From contig JAIXPW010000083.1 of assembly GCA_027485995.1 (NCBI GenBank), positions 1-38,231 on the forward strand: a DNA stretch of 38,231 nucleotides, given 5' to 3'. The notes below the pieces were generated by a model, which made no database searches, was not told where the DNA came from, and saw nothing but the letters and a program-made list of their open reading frames with translations. The position numbers were made by a program, and so were the translations under genes. Positions 32,501 to 38,231 of the stretch are shown piece after piece; within the stretch, counting starts at the first letter, position 1, and each line of letters begins with the position of its first letter. This stretch comes from Verrucomicrobiaceae bacterium. GTDB lineage: Bacteria > Verrucomicrobiota > Verrucomicrobiia > Verrucomicrobiales > Akkermansiaceae.

Positions 32501-33738
32501 GCCGTGCGCCCTTTGAGGCCTTCCTGGAGTTTGGCAATCCCGTCGCGGTACAGCTTTTTCTGTTGGCTGTACTCGGCGCTGTTGAGAATGCTCTTCGCTT
32601 GATCGCGATCGCCCTTTTCGAGGGAGGCGAAGGCATCGACCTCCATCTGGACGAGTTGGACATTGGCCGCGTCCGTCTCTGTTAGAAACTGATTGAGCAG
32701 GCCGGGTTCCAGCCGACTGGCTTCGCGGATGATGGCGTCGAGTTGAGGTTCGTGAATCTCGTAGCGGCGTTCCCAATCCGGATCTCCCGTCGCCACCGCC
32801 ATGCGCGCGGACATCGTCAGGACCTCATCCAGCAACAGGATCTGGCCGGACAAATCCTGAAGCCGCAGACCTGTCGAGATCTGCCTCGAGCTTTCCTGGT
32901 TGTTGGACCAGAACATCCACCCGATCCCGATGAGGGCCGCAGCGGAAATGGATGGGCCGAGGATGAGAAAGACCACCAGGCGAAAGCGACTCGCGGCTTG
33001 AGACCGCCCCCGCTGGTTGGCCTTCTCAGGACGGGAATCGGTGGATTTGCCCGGGAGCATGCTCCCCGCTCTCCTCACGGTGCTGGCGATTGCGGCAAGC
33101 CCGATCGCCGAGAGCAGGACGAACACGATCGGCACGGCGGCGTGAATCCAGACGTCGGTGCGCCACTTGCTCGCATTGCGATCGATGGCGAAGACCATCT
33201 GCGCAGGTCCGCCCGAGATCGATTGGATCGGCTGGAAAGCACTCACCCAGGTTCCCCATCGATCGGAAAATGGCCCCACCGTTATTTCTCTGCTGGCACC
33301 GCTGGAGAACAGGGCAGCCGCCTGTGGCGGAACATCGGTGTAGATCTGCCCAGCCGGGGATTCATTGGTGGTTCCGGCGGGCTCGGAATCCGCGTAGAAA
33401 AACACCGCACCGTCGCTGTTTCTTCCGAGGAGGTAAGCGAACCGCGCGCCCTCGACGGATGCCCGCACTTGCTCCAGTCTGGCCTTGAGGCGCAGATAAG
33501 CGGGATTCCCGAGATCGGCTGAGGTTCCCGAAAGCTTTTCAATATCGGCCGAACTGAACGACAGTGCCGCCGTCTTGGCTTCTCCGAGGAATTGATCGCG
33601 CATTCCATTGTCGGCCTTCCAGACGAAGAACCAGGAAATCGCAAGGAATCCCGCCAAAAGGACAAGACTCAGAATCCACAAGCGCAGAGGCGACTGAAGC
33701 GGAATGCTGCCTCTCGACTCGCCCGGGATGCTTTCCAT
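29536..33738 (-). CDS. multi-domain hybrid histidine kinase (1400 aa)
   Basis: Four membrane helices (about 19-39, 198-220, 254-276, 425-445) enclose two separate extracytoplasmic sensor regions. Residues 45-195 are cache-like ([31 protein letters not shown]); residues 280-420 are an all-helical bundle. The cytoplasmic part has two PAS domains (485-600, 605-725), HisKA with His763 ([13 protein letters not shown]), HATPase (NLVGNALKF 877-885; DTGIGIP 912-918), two receivers (Asp1052 and Asp1195) and an Hpt domain with His1338 (HSLKGSA). It therefore contains its own phosphorelay; the final response regulator is not adjacent. ATG 33738 fits the first membrane helix. Signal and output are unknown. 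Confidence 0.92.
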   Translation of the reverse strand: MESIPGESRGSIPLQSPLRLWILSLVLLAGFLAISWFFVWKADNGMRDQFLGEAKTAALSFSSADIEKLSGTSADLGNPAYLRLKARLEQVRASVEGARFAYLLGRNSDGAVFFYADSEPAGTTNESPAGQIYTDVPPQAAALFSSGASREITVGPFSDRWGTWVSAFQPIQSISGGPAQMVFAIDRNASKWRTDVWIHAAVPIVFVLLSAIGLAAIASTVRRAGSMLPGKSTDSRPEKANQRGRSQAASRFRLVVFLILGPSISAAALIGIGWMFWSNNQESSRQISTGLRLQDLSGQILLLDEVLTMSARMAVATGDPDWERRYEIHEPQLDAIIREASRLEPGLLNQFLTETDAANVQLVQMEVDAFASLEKGDRDQAKSILNSAEYSQQKKLYRDGIAKLQEGLKGRTASGAEVRQDRNTLLLAALAFLLIMLLGFWLALVRAIHDKNRAEHEMILSMEGHQMRLEAEIARRMGELADSEKTFRDLFESAPIGIALSCGGSGKLLETNSALSTFLGYSRDEFLTLSLTDIAGESPAPLEGLEAQGHFGPAECTLRCKNSELFPVSMTGFRIVKSDGSTVLWTLVQDLSKHKEAEKLVREQQVRLRVFVDNAPAAIAMFDREMRYLACSSRWLSDYNLIGDQVIGRCHYDIFPKVSLEWREIHQRCLAGASESQKEDVFVRRDGSRRYTAWAIRPWQQPDGEIGGIIMFTEDITARKESEATLRQTNQQLEAATQRATELAARAEAGSRAKSEFLANMSHEIRTPMNGVMGMTGLLLDTALDIEQRRYAEVVQASAESLLRILNDILDFSKIEAGKMDLEVSSFNLNQVIETLNGSFAIQSQQKNLEFLCAVDPEVPCHLFGDVGRIQQILTNLVGNALKFTDVGEIEVFITADSVTKQKVCLVVSVRDTGIGIPSQKLSQIFDKFTQADASTTRRFGGTGLGLAICRQLIDLMGGEMGVESTFGKGSTFWFRIELERDPGAPELPRLDSLKGLRVLVVDDNATNREILRRQLASWGIAASEASDGPAALAAMRNACRNGLGFDAALIDMQMPGMDGEALANVINNDPDLAATRLILLSSMEITPRAGSPREAGFAGSLPKPISAPRLYDLLTSVLKVEPIFPVATAEPESHLENYSVPPGTRILLVEDNAVNQLVALGILKIFGAQADVASNGEAAIRALATTRYDLVLMDAQMPVMDGLEATRRIRSGLSSALDSSVPIVAMTAHVREEDRQHCLDAGMNDYVAKPVRREALAAALHRQLSPAEGGASEALGSQNRPPESDFDRVGLRERLLFDTSLIAEVCGAFLDETPGLLRSLDESVAKRNRDDLRLHAHSLKGSAYNLGGNALGKLAASLEILATETDWPGAERLLPEIQKAYEALEKNLIIEMTGSKHGS

Positions 33739-34572
33739 ATGCCTAGTTGCAACCCGGCCGGATCACGGCATCGCGGGAATCATGAATGCCAGCCCGGGAG
33801 GCTCCGGTAAGAGCGGAAGAACTTTGTCGAAACGTGGGTGAGGCCGCGCTCGAAGTCGAAGGTATGTTTCGATAGGCCATCACTGCTGGAAAACTGTTTG
33901 GGTCGTGAGTGCTTACAAGAGGACAGGAGGACGGACCAGAAGCGGAGAAACAGCGGAATCGTGGAGCGATAAGTGCCGGGCGGGCAGAGAACAAAGACGG
34001 CTCGGAAACCCTGTTCGAAGGATGCCGCTGGTGTTTTTTCCACCGAGACTCATTGCCCACGAGCCTAGCTTCCCGATCCGCTTTGCCAAGATTTTTTGGC
34101 GGCAGTTTCGTGCTGGACGGGCTTCGAGTTTGCCAGATGTATTCGAGCTCCAGGATGAGCCCGTCACCCAACCCGATAACATGGATCTGCGAGGGAGACC
34201 ATGAGAATGGCACAGAGTTGAGAAGTTCTTCGATGATTTTGAACAGCTTGCAAATGAATCCCTGCAGTTTGGGAAGCAGTCTGTGAACCTTAACAGGAAA
34301 ATGGGAAACCTCGAAAGTCACAAGAAGCACGAAAGCAGAAGCCATTGTCGCCATCTTCGCTCTCACCTGATGAGCGAGTCTGAGGCGTTTCGGAACTGCC
34401 TGATTTTCGTGATGCTTCGTGAATCTCGTGGTTTGTATTTCAGGATTTAAGCTGAAACCTGTTGAATTCAGCGATCTCATGACGGGAATCTGATGAACTC
34501 GAGGGCTGGCACCGGTGCGACGAAGACAGTCCAGGGAATTCCGGAATCTTGCCCACGCCAGTTCCATTCGCG
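33739..34572. other. 834-bp gene-free region
   Basis: The one long frame here is low-complexity and runs on out of frame into the GH32 gene, so I treat it as a shadow. It is locally AT-richer around 34200-34450 with CTTCGTGA-type imperfect direct repeats (34404-34432). No RNA gene is recognised. Confidence 0.6.
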
Positions 34573-36723
34573 TCAGCGCCAGATCGAGCGCAGCGTGTGG
34601 ATCCGCAGGGACTCGAATCTGGCCTCGCCGCCCTTGGCGATCAGGCTGATCGCCTTCGCGTCGCTGCGCTGACGCAGATAGCGTCCGGTGTAGGTTCCGT
34701 TCACGAAGACCTCCATCGACACGGTGTCGACGAACAACCTGAGGTTCATCCTGCCGTCGACCGGTTCCTGTGGGCCTTCCATGCCGCTGAAGGCCTGGTC
34801 CGACTTTCTCCAGATCGCCGGAACCTTGCCGAAGACCATCAGTCCCATCTCCGAAGCAGTGGATGCCGCATCGATCACCGCCTCGACCTCGAACGATCCC
34901 CCGCTGAAGTCCTCCAGCGGATCCTGATCCCCCTGCTTGAAGACCAGATTTCTCCACTCCTTCGTGGAGCCACGCAAGGCCACAACTTCAGGGACAGGTT
35001 CGATGTGAAGTCGAATCCCGCCCTTCGAATCCTTTGCCAATGAAAACTCCATGGGCAGGGTCATCTGAAGGTTGAAAGGTGCGCCTTCAAGTCCCCCATT
35101 GTCCCGCATCCATCCGATGTGGACGCGCCTTGCACCAGGCGCACCGTTGTAGGTCTGCCCCGCATAGGCCGCTCCGAAATACTGCCGCTGCGGAGGAGAT
35201 TGTGGCGTGAAACTCCTGCCATCAAAGCCACCCAAGACATATCTCCCATTCGCCCCCCAGGCGACCCAGCGGGAATTCTTCGAATCACCCTCCACCGGGA
35301 GTTCAAACAGATCCGGACATTCCGAATTTCCCGGGATATGGAATCCGCCGACCGGGCTCCAGTTTGCGAGCCCCTTCGAGGAATAGATGCCATACTCATC
35401 TCCATCGAGATAGAGCGCCATCACCCAACTCTTCGTCGGCTCATGCCAGAACACCTTCGGATCGCGATTCTCCGCGACCCGGTGTGGCACCACCGGATTG
35501 CCCTTGAACTTGTGGAAGATCGCACCGCCGTCCTCGCTGAGGGCCAGGCCTTGAGTGGTCTTGATCCCCGGGACATGACTCCGGGTGCCCTCCGCCGTGT
35601 AGAACAGGGCCAGGGCCTGTTCGCCCTTGATCGGAAATCCAACCTGATCGCGCGTCGCGAGAACGGCCGAACCGGAATACATGTATCCTTCCGCGTCGGG
35701 AAACAGTGCATCGGGCTTTTCCTTCCAGTGAAAGAGATCCGTACTGGAGGCGTGGCCCCAGTGCATGTTGTCCCAGCCGGTGTTGTAGGGATTGTGTTGA
35801 TAGAACAGATGCCAAGTTCCATTTTCCCAAACCAGACCGTTGGGGTCGTTGAGCCATCCACGCCTGCTGGTGAAATGGTACTGCGGCCGTAGTGGTTCAC
35901 AGTAGAGTGTCTCCTCACCGGGATAAGTGTCTGAAATGGCCACCATTTCCCACGACTTCTTCGAGGCCTGGGGAAGATCCGAGGTCACCGTGATCGTCCG
36001 ACCCTGATAGTCGGAGAGGTCGGTGAACACCCAGAAGTCCGGAGTCTCCGAAAGGGCGATGTTCACGCAGGCCAGCGGTTTCTGCTCACCATCGAGGGTC
36101 AGGAAAAACCGGTTCCTTCCCGAGAGATTCCGTGTGACCGGCCACACCAGATAGCGGCTGCTGATCTTGAACTCCTTGCGGACATCCATCCTCGCGGGCA
36201 GGTCACTCTGGACGATTTGATCCACATTCACATGCCCCCAGGTCCCCTTTCGGGCATCGACGATTTCCAGCGCCACCTGCTTTCCCTCCAAGCCGGCGAG
36301 ATCCCAGGTCTTCCAATCGAGCTTCTCACTGCCACCCGCCACCACATTGGTCCCTGTGGCGCTGTGGAGAACTTTTCCATCGGATAGCAGGTTCATGCAG
36401 GTCTCGCCCGCAAAGCCACCACCGCCGATCAGGAAGTTCAGATACCGGCGTTCGATCCTGAAGGGGGCCGAAACCAACCTGCCGGTGGACTCATCGCCGC
36501 CGTGATAGCTGTTCACCAATCCACGGCCCTGGAAGCCGGTGACCGCCATTTGACCATTCAATGCGCCAGTCGCCGGAGCATTTCCAAAGGCATCTCCCGT
36601 TGCCTTCCAGTCGCCGAAGCGTTCGCCCTCGAATCCATCCACCACGAGATCCTCCCCGGCGGACAGAGCCCCTGTCAGAAGCGGCAAGACGGCGAGGAAC
36701 AGGCTGGGGATGGAAGGTGACAT
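34573..36723 (-). CDS. glycoside hydrolase family 32 (levanase/inulinase-type fructan hydrolase)
   Basis: 716 aa from ATG 36723, which has a GGGAG Shine-Dalgarno-like sequence and begins directly with a signal peptide (SIPSLFLAVLPLLTGALSA); an ATG at 36747 adds eight residues. Numbering from 36747, residues 33-182 form a concanavalin/galactose-binding-like module (DFEGERFGDW, GWGHVNVDQI pattern). The five-bladed propeller then starts at HFTSRRGWLNDPNG with nucleophile Asp301, transition-state stabiliser RDP (428-430) and acid/base Glu476 in ECPDLFEL. A beta-sandwich C-terminus ends with MEVFVNGTYTGRY. It should cleave beta-fructosyl bonds outside the cytoplasm. No sugar transporter or susC/D genes are next to it. 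Confidence 0.93.
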   Translation of the reverse strand: MSPSIPSLFLAVLPLLTGALSAGEDLVVDGFEGERFGDWKATGDAFGNAPATGALNGQMAVTGFQGRGLVNSYHGGDESTGRLVSAPFRIERRYLNFLIGGGGFAGETCMNLLSDGKVLHSATGTNVVAGGSEKLDWKTWDLAGLEGKQVALEIVDARKGTWGHVNVDQIVQSDLPARMDVRKEFKISSRYLVWPVTRNLSGRNRFFLTLDGEQKPLACVNIALSETPDFWVFTDLSDYQGRTITVTSDLPQASKKSWEMVAISDTYPGEETLYCEPLRPQYHFTSRRGWLNDPNGLVWENGTWHLFYQHNPYNTGWDNMHWGHASSTDLFHWKEKPDALFPDAEGYMYSGSAVLATRDQVGFPIKGEQALALFYTAEGTRSHVPGIKTTQGLALSEDGGAIFHKFKGNPVVPHRVAENRDPKVFWHEPTKSWVMALYLDGDEYGIYSSKGLANWSPVGGFHIPGNSECPDLFELPVEGDSKNSRWVAWGANGRYVLGGFDGRSFTPQSPPQRQYFGAAYAGQTYNGAPGARRVHIGWMRDNGGLEGAPFNLQMTLPMEFSLAKDSKGGIRLHIEPVPEVVALRGSTKEWRNLVFKQGDQDPLEDFSGGSFEVEAVIDAASTASEMGLMVFGKVPAIWRKSDQAFSGMEGPQEPVDGRMNLRLFVDTVSMEVFVNGTYTGRYLRQRSDAKAISLIAKGGEARFESLRIHTLRSIWR

Positions 36724-36781
36724 GCTCCATCTCCCTACCAGCCGCATCTTGAGGTGCTTTCAGCACCAGGTTCCACAACAC

Positions 36782-36810
36782 AAAAAACGCCCGGAGTTTC
36801 CTCCGGGCGT
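36782..36810 (-). terminator. Rho-independent terminator of the ribosomal protein operon
   Basis: On the minus strand ACGCCCGGAG-GAAA-CTCCGGGCGT is a perfect 10-bp stem with a GNRA-type GAAA tetraloop, followed by TTTTTTG. It lies 27 bp past the rpsD stop. Confidence 0.95.
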
Positions 36811-36836
36811 TCTTGAAAAATCGGACCTGGGACCGA

Positions 36837-37448
36837 TCAGCGCGAGTAAAGCTCGACGATGAGCTGCTCGTTGACCTGCGGGTCGATGTCGGAGCGTTCT
36901 GGAACGCGGGCGACGACGCCTTCGAGCTTATCGCGATCCACAGTGAGCCAATCGACAAGCGGAACCGACTGGGTCAGGTCCATCATGCGGAGGGCGAACT
37001 GCTGGGAGGACGGCTTGGCGCCGACCTTGATCACGTCGCCCGGCTTCACCTGGAAGGAGGCAATGTCAACCGTGCGGCCGTTCACAAGGATGTGGCCGTG
37101 GTTGACGAGCTGACGGGCAGCCTGACGGGTGTTGCCGTAGCCGAGGCGGAAGCAAACGTTGTCGAGGCGGAGTTCCAGGATCTGGAGAAGAATAGTGCCG
37201 GTCACACCACGACGGCGGGCGGCTTCTTCATAGTACTTGCGGAACTGGCTTTCGAGGACGCCGTATTGGAAACGGAGCTTCTGCTTCTCGCCAAGGGCGA
37301 CGGAGTATTCGCTCTTCTTCTTGCGACCCGCGCGGATGCCATGCTGGCCCGGCGGGAAGTTGCGGCGCTCGAGGGATTTGGAAGGACCAAAGAGAGCCAC
37401 GCCGAAGCGGCGGCTGATCTTGGTGCGGGGACCGGTGTAACGTGCCAT
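36837..37448 (-). CDS. rpsD: 30S ribosomal protein uS4
   Basis: 203 aa, the normal length. Starts MARYTGPRTKISRRFG, has the zinc-free KKKSEYSVALGEKQKLRFQYG segment, and the S4 RNA-binding domain with LELRLDNVCFRLGYGNTRQA, LVNHGHILVNG and VKPGDVI. It nucleates 16S rRNA folding and in many bacteria represses its own operon. The gene starts 23 bp after rpsK. The genes rpoA and rplQ, which follow rpsD in many bacteria, are not next: a terminator ends the unit here. Confidence 0.98.
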   Translation of the reverse strand: MARYTGPRTKISRRFGVALFGPSKSLERRNFPPGQHGIRAGRKKKSEYSVALGEKQKLRFQYGVLESQFRKYYEEAARRRGVTGTILLQILELRLDNVCFRLGYGNTRQAARQLVNHGHILVNGRTVDIASFQVKPGDVIKVGAKPSSQQFALRMMDLTQSVPLVDWLTVDRDKLEGVVARVPERSDIDPQVNEQLIVELYSR

Positions 37449-37471
37449 GATCGTTTAAAAGTTGGAGATGA

Positions 37472-38023
37472 TTACACGCGGCGGGCCTTCTTGGGGCGGC
37501 ATCCGTTGTGCGGGATCGGGGTGACATCCTTGATCGCGCTGATTTCAAGGCCAAGGCCCTGAACGGCACGGACGGCAGCCTCACGACCGGAGCCGGGGCC
37601 TTTGACACGGACTTCGACTTCCTTCAAGCCGTGGCCCATCGCCTGACGGCAAGCGTCCTGCGAAACCACCTGCGCGGCGTAGGCCGTGCTCTTGCGGGAA
37701 CCCTTGAAGCCCATCTTGCCGGCGCTCGACCAACCGATCGAGTTGCCATTGGCGTCGGTAACGCTGACAAGGGTGTTGTTGAAGGTGGCAGTGACATGAA
37801 CGATCCCGCGGGTAACGTTCTTGGAGCCCTTGGCCTTGTGAATCTTGATTTCCTCTTCGCCACCGGCGATTTCGGCAAAGATGTCGCGCTTCTGCTCCTT
37901 CTTGGGAGCTTCAGCAGCCACTTCAGGGGCGGCGGCAGCGGCAGGAGCCGGAGCGGCGGCCGCAGGAGCGGGAGTTTCGATGGGGGCAGCAGTTTCCTGA
38001 GCCGTGATTTCTTCGTCAGACAT
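37472..38023 (-). CDS. rpsK: 30S ribosomal protein uS11 with Ala/Pro/Glu-rich N-terminal extension
   Basis: 183 aa against about 127-130 usually. The conserved uS11 body starts near residue 64 ([20 protein letters not shown]), includes [14 protein letters not shown] and [14 protein letters not shown], and ends [16 protein letters not shown]. The first ~60 residues are a low-complexity Ala/Pro/Glu segment ([20 protein letters not shown]) followed by [18 protein letters not shown] 38023 lies 19 bp after the rpsM stop. An internal start omitting the extension is not obvious. Confidence 0.97.
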   Translation of the reverse strand: MSDEEITAQETAAPIETPAPAAAAPAPAAAAAPEVAAEAPKKEQKRDIFAEIAGGEEEIKIHKAKGSKNVTRGIVHVTATFNNTLVSVTDANGNSIGWSSAGKMGFKGSRKSTAYAAQVVSQDACRQAMGHGLKEVEVRVKGPGSGREAAVRAVQGLGLEISAIKDVTPIPHNGCRPKKARRV

Positions 38024-38042
38024 GTTCGTAAGGTGCTACTGG

Positions 38043-38231
38043 TTACTTCTTGACGCCCACGGTCTTCTTCTTGCCCTTGCGGGTGCGGGCGTTGGTGCGG
38101 GTGCGCTGGCCACGAACGGGCAAGCCACGCTTGTGACGGATGCCGCGGTAGCAGTTGATGGAGGTGAGACGCTTGAGCTGCGATTGCTTTTCACGGCGAA
38201 GGTCACCCTCGATGAGGACGCCCTCGGCCTG
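38043..38231 (-). CDS. rpsM: 30S ribosomal protein uS13 (C-terminal part; 5' end outside window)
   Basis: The last 62 codons and stop (TAA at 38043-38045) are visible. They read [59 protein letters not shown], a classical uS13 tail that contacts the head of the small subunit and tRNA. It continues beyond base 38231. Confidence 0.97.
   Translation of the reverse strand, partial: QAEGVLIEGDLRREKQSQLKRLTSINCYRGIRHKRGLPVRGQRTRTNARTRKGKKKTVGVKK

Noticed and set aside
33743..34957. 404-aa minus-strand open frame running into the GH32 gene
   Set aside because: Its first third is out of frame with GH32, the rest has no pattern and no start near the intergenic part.

Overview
ORGANISM. The window looks like a chromosomal piece of a Verrucomicrobiota bacterium, probably near Luteolibacter/Haloferula. 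The evidence is three proteins with C-terminal PEP-CTERM sorting signals plus a fourth fused to autotransporter-type beta-strand repeats, C-terminal modules of the type DPDGDGVSNLVEYAL, many two-component systems, an N-terminally extended ribosomal protein uS11, and few Shine-Dalgarno sequences. This is an inference from protein style; no rRNA gene is present.

LAYOUT. (1) 1-793: end of a cytochrome P460-like haem protein with a carbohydrate-binding-type C-terminus. (2) 1199-5572 (-): a 1457-aa beta-strand-repeat surface protein. (3) 5573-6674: gene-free, repeat-rich. (4) 6675-9547 (+): an alkaline-phosphatase-superfamily enzyme and a one-TM protein of unknown function. (5) 9672-14958 (-): a FIST sensor, a hybrid histidine kinase, an NtrC-like regulator and an Hpt protein. 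(6) 15141-17740 (+): an unknown gene, an orphan transposase-type HTH protein and a nitric oxide synthase oxygenase. (7) 17740-17985 (-): decayed end of a sulfatase. (8) 18301-20117 (+): a LytS/LytTR pair, followed by two tandem PEP-CTERM genes (20383-21952). (9) 22237-27939 (-): a 1038-aa beta-strand-repeat PEP-CTERM protein, a further PEP-CTERM protein and a poorly conserved hypothetical. (10) 28003-29100 (+): a formylglycine-generating-enzyme-like lipoprotein or secreted protein. (11) 29536-33738 (-): a 1400-aa hybrid kinase. (12) 34573-36723 (-): a GH32 fructan hydrolase. (13) 36837-38231 (-): rpsD, rpsK and the 3' end of rpsM, closed by a strong terminator.

HOW THE GENES MAY WORK TOGETHER. 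The most interesting region is 9.7-17.7 kb. A bacterial nitric oxide synthase lies less than 2 kb from a divergent operon in which a full-length FIST protein (the family of the NO sensor NosP) is translationally coupled (TAATG) to a hybrid kinase. The same operon supplies an Hpt protein and a response regulator, so every step of a His-Asp-His-Asp relay is present. This suggests a self-contained NO synthesis and sensing circuit. Its output regulator has lost the GAFTGA loop and the Walker B acidic pair, so it probably does not work as a classical sigma-54 activator.

A second circuit can be read directly from the DNA. The LytTR regulator at 19401-20117 is followed by two PEP-CTERM genes, each preceded by two CACGTTCGT direct repeats exactly 21 bp apart, which is LytTR-site geometry. 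These two genes share nearly identical 3' ends and similar upstream blocks but have unrelated central parts, so they look like exchangeable cassettes.

The intergenic spaces carry a modular interspersed repeat, and within two of its copies are heptanucleotide arrays (TTAGTTA and TTCGTCA).
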